Origin: an uncultured Oscillospiraceae bacterium
GTDB lineage: Bacteria > Bacillota > Clostridia > Oscillospirales > Oscillospiraceae
DNA length: 9,265 nucleotides
Direction of reading: 5' to 3'
Assembly: GCA_934546725.1 (NCBI GenBank)
Contig: CAKTED010000047.1
Coordinates: 1-9,265, forward strand
Shown here: positions 5,851-9,265 of the stretch, one piece after another
Position numbering within the stretch: position 1 is the first letter of the stretch
Layout of the letters: each line of letters begins with the position of its first letter
Program-made: the position numbers and the translations under genes
The notes under the pieces: model-generated
What the model was told of the DNA's origin: nothing
What the model saw: only the letters and a program-made list of their open reading frames with translations
The model's database searches: none

Positions 5851-6000
5851 AGCGGCAACTCAATCTTTCGATTTCATGTTTTAAATTGTGCTTCTGATAT
5901 ATTTAACCTGCTTACTCATTTTTTTAATGTTTTGCTTTAATATATATGAAATTGATATACATTTTGCATGTTGCAAGCTCCCTGGCATGTCAGGTTTAAC
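5851..6000. other. AT-rich non-coding stretch before the opp promoter
   Basis: With its flanks, the gene-free stretch runs from 5745 to 6146. Between the upstream terminator and the repeats at 6001 no credible coding frame is seen. It holds a possible extended -10 promoter (TTGCTT at 5932-5937, then TGATATACA at 5953-5961, 18-base spacer). It also holds two short dyads: TTGCA-TGT-TGCAA (5965-5977) and CCTG-N6-CAGG (5981-5994). These are weak signals. Confidence 0.35.
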
Positions 6001-6029
6001 AAAAGTCATGGTTGTTTTTTATGACTTTT
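6001..6029. repeat. Inverted repeat upstream of the opp promoter
   Basis: AAAAGTCAT (6001-6009) and ATGACTTTT (6021-6029) are perfect 9-bp inverted arms with an 11-base loop, followed by two more T. It could be an operator. If transcribed from upstream, it could be a weak U-tailed hairpin. A direct copy of ATGACTTT recurs at 6045-6052. Confidence 0.6.
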
Positions 6030-6033
6030 TTCG

Positions 6034-6054
6034 ATAAAGTGTTCATGACTTTAT
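6034..6054. promoter_or_regulatory. Operator-like palindrome touching the opp -35 box
   Basis: ATAAAGT (6034-6040) and ACTTTAT (6048-6054) are perfect 7-bp inverted arms around a 7-base centre. The right arm ends on the first base of the -35 box, so a protein bound here would affect opp transcription. The binder is unknown. Confidence 0.45.
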
Positions 6055-6082
6055 TGACAATTTCCGGAGAAAACTATATACT
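6054..6082 (+). promoter_or_regulatory. Sigma-A promoter of the opp operon
   Basis: A perfect -35 TTGACA (6054-6059), a 17-base spacer and -10 TATACT (6077-6082, 5 of 6). Transcription should start near 6089, with a 5' leader of about 58 bases ending in AGAAAGGATA before the oppA ATG. This is one of the best promoter matches in the window. Confidence 0.85.
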
Positions 6083-6146
6083 AAACTACATACGGTCAGT
6101 ATCACAGGGAAATGGCCGTAAAAAAGTAAAAGAAAGGATACAAACC

Positions 6147-7856
6147 ATGAACGCAAAAAGACTCCTTGCATTGCTCCTCACGCTTGTGATGGTATTCTCC
6201 TTCGCGGCATGCGGTCCCAAGACCAACGATGACGGCAATGCGGGCACGACCGCCACTCCCGACACCAACGCCGGCACCACCGACGATGGAAACACCAATA
6301 ACGGTGGCGAGACTGCCGACAAGACCCTTAAGGTCCACATTGAGACCGAGGTAATGTCTCTCGATTCTGCCGCCGCTACCGACGGCACCTCCTTTGAAGT
6401 TATCGCAGACTTCACCGACGGCCTTTATCAGGCTGACGCGGACGGCAACGCCATCCCTGCTCTCGCTGCAAACACCGAGATAAGTGAGGACGGCCTGACC
6501 TACACCTTCACCATCCGCGACGACGCTGTCTGGTCCAACGGCACTCCCGTTACCGCAGACGACTTTGTTTACGCATGGCAGCGCGCCTGCGATCCCAACT
6601 ACGCTTCCGAGTATGCCTTCATGATCTACGAGGTCGCTCAGATCAAGAATGGCTATGATGTAAACAGCGGCGCTCTTCCTCTTGAGGAGCTCGGCGTAAA
6701 GGCTCAGGATGAGAATACTCTCGTAGTTGAGCTTGCTTCCCCCGTTTCCTACTTCCTCAGCCTTCTGTACTTCCCCACCTTCTACCCCGTAAACCGCGAG
6801 TTCTGCGAATCCTGCGGCGACACCTACGGAACCAGCGCCTCCACCGTGCTGGCTAACGGCGCATTCATCATGACCGATGATTACGCTCCTGCCGCCACCA
6901 GCTTCACTCTCGCCAAAAACCCCGATTATTATGATGCCGACAAAATTGCCATCGACGGTCTCAACTACCAGGTCATCAAGGACAGCCAGACCGCTCTCAT
7001 GGCTTACCAGAACGGCGATCTTGATATCGTCACCCTCTCCGGCGAGCAGGTCGAGCAGGTAAGCGACGATCCCTGCTTCGCTACCTTCAACGCAGGCTAC
7101 CTCTGGTACATCACCGTTAACCTGCACGACTATGATTATCTCAACAACGTAAACTTCAGAAAGGCTCTTGCCGCTGCCTATGACCGTGACGCTCTCTGCG
7201 CCACCATCGTAAAGGACGGCTCCACCGGCGCTTACTTCCCCGTTCCCGAGAAGCTCGCTACCGGCCCGGACGGCAAGGACTTCCGCGAGGATGCCGGCGT
7301 TTACGATATCGGCAACCTTGATGATGCCAAGACCTATTACGCAGACGCATGCGCGGAGCTCGGCAGAAACACCTTCGACATTGAGCTTCTTGTCGAGGAC
7401 GATGCCACCGCTCAGAACGTTGCTGCTTATATCCAGCAGCAGTGGAACCAGCTCCCCGGCGTCACCGTCACCCTCAAGGTAGAGACCAAGAAGCAGCGCG
7501 TTGAGGATATCCAGAACGGTAACTACAACACCTGCCTCACCCGCTGGGGTCCTGACTACGCCGATCCCATGACCTACCTCAACATGTGGGTAACCGGCAA
7601 CTCCAATAACTACGGTCTCTGGTCCAACTCCGAATATGACGATCTCATCAAGCGCTGCACGAGCGGCGACCTCGCCGTTGATGCAAACGCACGCTGGGAG
7701 GCTCTTCAGCAGGCCGAAAAGATCGTTATGGACGACATGGTCATTCTCCCTGTATACCAAAAGAAGAACGCCATGATGATCAACAGCGCCGTTTCCGGCC
7801 TTGAGTGCCATGCCGTTGCTCTCAACCGCGTATTCAAAAACGTTACTATCGGCTAA
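6147..7856 (+). CDS. oppA: Oligopeptide ABC transporter substrate-binding lipoprotein
   Basis: A family 5 extracellular solute-binding protein of 569 residues, anchored to the outer face of the membrane, that captures peptides for the OppBC permease. The signal peptide is residues 1-21 (NAKR, then a leucine-rich core) and the lipobox FAAC places the lipidated cysteine at 22. A flexible Asp/Asn/Gly/Thr-rich linker (24-58, with NAGTT twice) leads to the folded domain. The stretch TFTIRDDAVWSNGTPVTA (120-137) followed by DDFVYAWQRACDP is the OppA family signature. The ATG at 6147 is chosen because AGAAAGGA lies upstream and the signal peptide starts there; the frame is open further upstream but the strong promoter lies inside that part. 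It is followed by a hairpin, then oppB. Peptide specificity cannot be read. Confidence 0.95.
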   Translation: MNAKRLLALLLTLVMVFSFAACGPKTNDDGNAGTTATPDTNAGTTDDGNTNNGGETADKTLKVHIETEVMSLDSAAATDGTSFEVIADFTDGLYQADADGNAIPALAANTEISEDGLTYTFTIRDDAVWSNGTPVTADDFVYAWQRACDPNYASEYAFMIYEVAQIKNGYDVNSGALPLEELGVKAQDENTLVVELASPVSYFLSLLYFPTFYPVNREFCESCGDTYGTSASTVLANGAFIMTDDYAPAATSFTLAKNPDYYDADKIAIDGLNYQVIKDSQTALMAYQNGDLDIVTLSGEQVEQVSDDPCFATFNAGYLWYITVNLHDYDYLNNVNFRKALAAAYDRDALCATIVKDGSTGAYFPVPEKLATGPDGKDFREDAGVYDIGNLDDAKTYYADACAELGRNTFDIELLVEDDATAQNVAAYIQQQWNQLPGVTVTLKVETKKQRVEDIQNGNYNTCLTRWGPDYADPMTYLNMWVTGNSNNYGLWSNSEYDDLIKRCTSGDLAVDANARWEALQQAEKIVMDDMVILPVYQKKNAMMINSAVSGLECHAVALNRVFKNVTIG

Positions 7857-7889
7857 ATAAACCGAAGCTTTTCCGAGCAAAATATAGTG

Positions 7890-7924
7890 AATTGCGCAGT
7901 GGCGCCGTTTGCCACTGCGCAATT
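7890..7924 (+). terminator. oppA-oppB intergenic hairpin (attenuator-like)
   Basis: A perfect 14-bp stem, AATTGCGCAGTGGC (7890-7903) with its complement (7911-7924), has a 7-base loop GCCGTTT. The 3' side, TTGCTAATTC, is a poor U-tract, so termination would be partial. Such a hairpin may also protect the oppA message end, giving more binding protein than permease. Confidence 0.7.
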
Positions 7925-7965
7925 TGCTAATTCTCCTGATTTATATTTCAGAAAGGAGAACGGTA

Positions 7966-8907
7966 ATGAAAAAGTATATAGCAAAGCGTATTTTCGTATC
8001 GCTGATTACGCTTCTTGCCGTACTGTTAATATTATTTCTTCTGCTTCAGCTTATGCCCGGCTCCCCTTTTAACGACGAAAAGCTGACGGACGCCCAGAAG
8101 GCTCTGCTGAATCAGAAATACGGACTGGATCAGCCCGTAATAGTTCAGTTTTTCAAATACGTTCTTAATATGTTCAAGGGTGATTTCGGCGTTTCCTACA
8201 ACATCAGTAAAAACACCCCCATCACCGAGCTTCTCAAGATAAGACTCCCCGTCAGCCTCCGGCTTGGCGGCCAGGCGGTCATTCTCGGCGCGATCATAGG
8301 TCTTGTTCTCGGCATCATAGCCGCTCTTAAGCACAATACCATCTGGGATACTCTCACGACAATTATCTCCGTTATCGGTGTCAGCGTCCCCTCATATGTT
8401 TTTGCACTTGCTCTTGCCTATATATTCGGCTTCAAGATCAACCTTTTCCCTCTGCTCTACGATGCTTCTCTGCCCATAAAGTCATCAGTTCTGCCCAGTA
8501 TATCATTATGTATGTTTACCGTGGCCTCTATTGCACGCTTTACACGCAGTGAAATGCTCGAGGTTCTTGGCAGCGACTATATTCTGCTGGCCGAAAGCAA
8601 GGGCATAAGCGGTCCCAAGCTTATAATCAAGCATGTTCTGCGCAACACTCTCATCCCCATCGTCACGGTGCTTGCGCCTCTTATAGTCGGTCTGATGACC
8701 GGCAGCCTTGTTGTTGAAAAGATTTTTTCAATCCCCGGCATCGGCAGCCTGCTCGTTACGGCTATCCAGTCCAATGACTACAACGTCGTAATCGTGCTCA
8801 GCTTCGTATACAGCGCCATGTACATTGGCATTATGCTTATCGTAGATATTCTTTATGGCATAATAGACCCGAGAATCAGAGTTGCAAAGGAGGGCGGACA
8901 TGACTGA
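7966..8907 (+). CDS. oppB: Oligopeptide ABC transporter permease OppB
   Basis: An integral membrane permease of 313 residues of the binding-protein-dependent transport (OppB/DppB) family. It forms the import channel together with OppC. The first membrane helix is at about 9-29 (FVSLITLLAVLLILFLLL) and is followed by the family block LMPGSPF, with KYGLDQPV further on in the extracytoplasmic loop. Further helices lie at about 104-121, 131-156, 176-191, 229-250 and 275-300. The cytoplasmic EAA-type loop that contacts the ATPase is LLAESKGISGPKLI (207-220), followed by HVLRNTLIPI. The C-terminal LYGIIDPRIR is also typical. GAAAGGAG lies 7 bases before the ATG at 7966. It is 109 bases after oppA, across a hairpin, and overlaps oppC by 8 bases. 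Confidence 0.95.
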   Translation: MKKYIAKRIFVSLITLLAVLLILFLLLQLMPGSPFNDEKLTDAQKALLNQKYGLDQPVIVQFFKYVLNMFKGDFGVSYNISKNTPITELLKIRLPVSLRLGGQAVILGAIIGLVLGIIAALKHNTIWDTLTTIISVIGVSVPSYVFALALAYIFGFKINLFPLLYDASLPIKSSVLPSISLCMFTVASIARFTRSEMLEVLGSDYILLAESKGISGPKLIIKHVLRNTLIPIVTVLAPLIVGLMTGSLVVEKIFSIPGIGSLLVTAIQSNDYNVVIVLSFVYSAMYIGIMLIVDILYGIIDPRIRVAKEGGHD

Positions 8908-9265
8908 TGCAAATGAGTACCTTGCGAGCATAGAGTTTCGCGAGGATGATTTTCAGCTTAAGAATTCCGAGCTTGTCAAAATAGATAATAACTTTGCAAG
9001 TCAGAGCTTCTGGCGTGACGCTTTCGTTCGCTTTGTCAAGAATAAGGGTGCGGTTGTTGCCCTCTTTATGATCTTCATCATAGTTCTCCTTGCCATCTTT
9101 GGGCCAATGACAAGCGGAAGAACCTATTACGATCAGAACCTTGTGGATTCAAACCTTGCTCCGCGCGTACCCGGCATTGAAAACCTCGGCATAATGGACG
9201 GCAACGAGACCATCAAGACCACCACCGGAAGCAAGATCAAAAACGGTTATATAATTAACCAGGAG
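8900..9265 (+). CDS. oppC: Oligopeptide ABC transporter permease OppC (5' part, cut by window end)
   Basis: Only the first 122 residues lie in the window; the frame stays open to the last base. The start ATG (8900) overlaps the end of oppB by 8 bases and has AAAGGAGGG 5 bases upstream, inside oppB, so translation is probably coupled. The cytoplasmic N-terminus (about 1-50) is charged and contains SFWRDAFVRFVKNKGAV, typical of the OppC N-terminal domain. It is followed by one membrane helix, about 50-68 (VVALFMIFIIVLLAIFGP). The exposed segment after that (from about 72) includes YYDQNLVDSNLAPRVPG, matching the DQNL-LAP block of OppC. The oppD and oppF ATPase genes are expected beyond the window. 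Confidence 0.9.
   Translation, partial: MTDANEYLASIEFREDDFQLKNSELVKIDNNFASQSFWRDAFVRFVKNKGAVVALFMIFIIVLLAIFGPMTSGRTYYDQNLVDSNLAPRVPGIENLGIMDGNETIKTTTGSKIKNGYIINQE

Noticed and set aside
6059..6073. CodY-like box AATTTCCGGAGAAAA in the opp promoter spacer
   Set aside because: About four mismatches to AATTTTCWGAAAATT; plausible for a peptide importer but too weak to annotate.
6012..6146. Start of the oppA frame at 6012
   Set aside because: It would precede the TTGACA/TATACT promoter and put 45 residues before a perfect lipoprotein signal peptide.
6102..7922. Long open frame on the minus strand opposite oppA
   Set aside because: Antisense shadow with repetitive Val/Gly/Ala composition; oppA on the plus strand has a signal peptide, family motifs, promoter and ribosome binding site.
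1..9265. tRNA, rRNA, CRISPR array, insertion sequence or phage genes
   Set aside because: No repeat-spacer pattern, transposase motif, or structural RNA signature was seen on either strand.

Overview
The window looks like a chromosomal segment of an obligately anaerobic Gram-positive bacterium, most likely a gut clostridium of the Oscillospiraceae/Ruminococcaceae type. The reasons are strong AGGAGG-type ribosome binding sites, a moderately GC-rich codon style, a Pct/YdiF-type CoA-transferase, a flavodiiron protein, a clostridial Crp/Fnr-type regulator and an Opp operon with a Gram-positive lipoprotein SBP. The assignment rests on gene style only; no rRNA or tRNA is present.

Layout. (1) 56-1618 (+) encodes a family I acyl-CoA:acetate CoA-transferase and ends at a bidirectional terminator (1639-1672). 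(2) 1696-2733 (-) encodes a PLP-dependent threonine-aldolase-type enzyme with its own promoter. (3) 2844-3485 (-) encodes a Crp/Fnr-family regulator, divergent from (4) a tight operon at 3604-5356 (+): flavodiiron protein, thioredoxin, and a 67-residue ferredoxin:thioredoxin reductase catalytic chain. (5) 5478-5744 (+) encodes an 88-residue protein that resembles the glycyl-radical C-terminus of anaerobic ribonucleotide reductase NrdD. It ends at a strong terminator (5805-5850). (6) After an AT-rich promoter region, oppA (6147-7856), oppB (7966-8907) and the 5' part of oppC (8900 to the window end) form an oligopeptide ABC importer operon.

The most interesting part is 2844-5744. The same 16-base core, CGTTTCTGTTGCATAT, occurs in the regulator/flavodiiron intergenic region and again before the NrdD-like gene. 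Each copy sits inside a TGTTG-N6-YCAC dyad typical of Crp/Fnr operators. Each dyad centre is exactly 29.5 bp upstream of a plausible -10 box, which gives class II (-41.5) geometry at both promoters. The second promoter also carries a very good NrdR box (ACACCATATATTGTGT) and a degenerate partner 31 bp upstream. That control pattern fits the reading of the small ORF as a ribonucleotide-reductase part.

Working hypothesis: this is an oxygen/NO recovery module. The flavodiiron protein removes O2 or NO. Ferredoxin-fed FTR and thioredoxin supply reducing power. A free-standing glycyl-radical domain may replace the oxygen-damaged C-terminus of NrdD, much as GrcA/YfiD does for pyruvate formate-lyase. 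Gene families and DNA motifs are seen directly; the spare-part role is inference.
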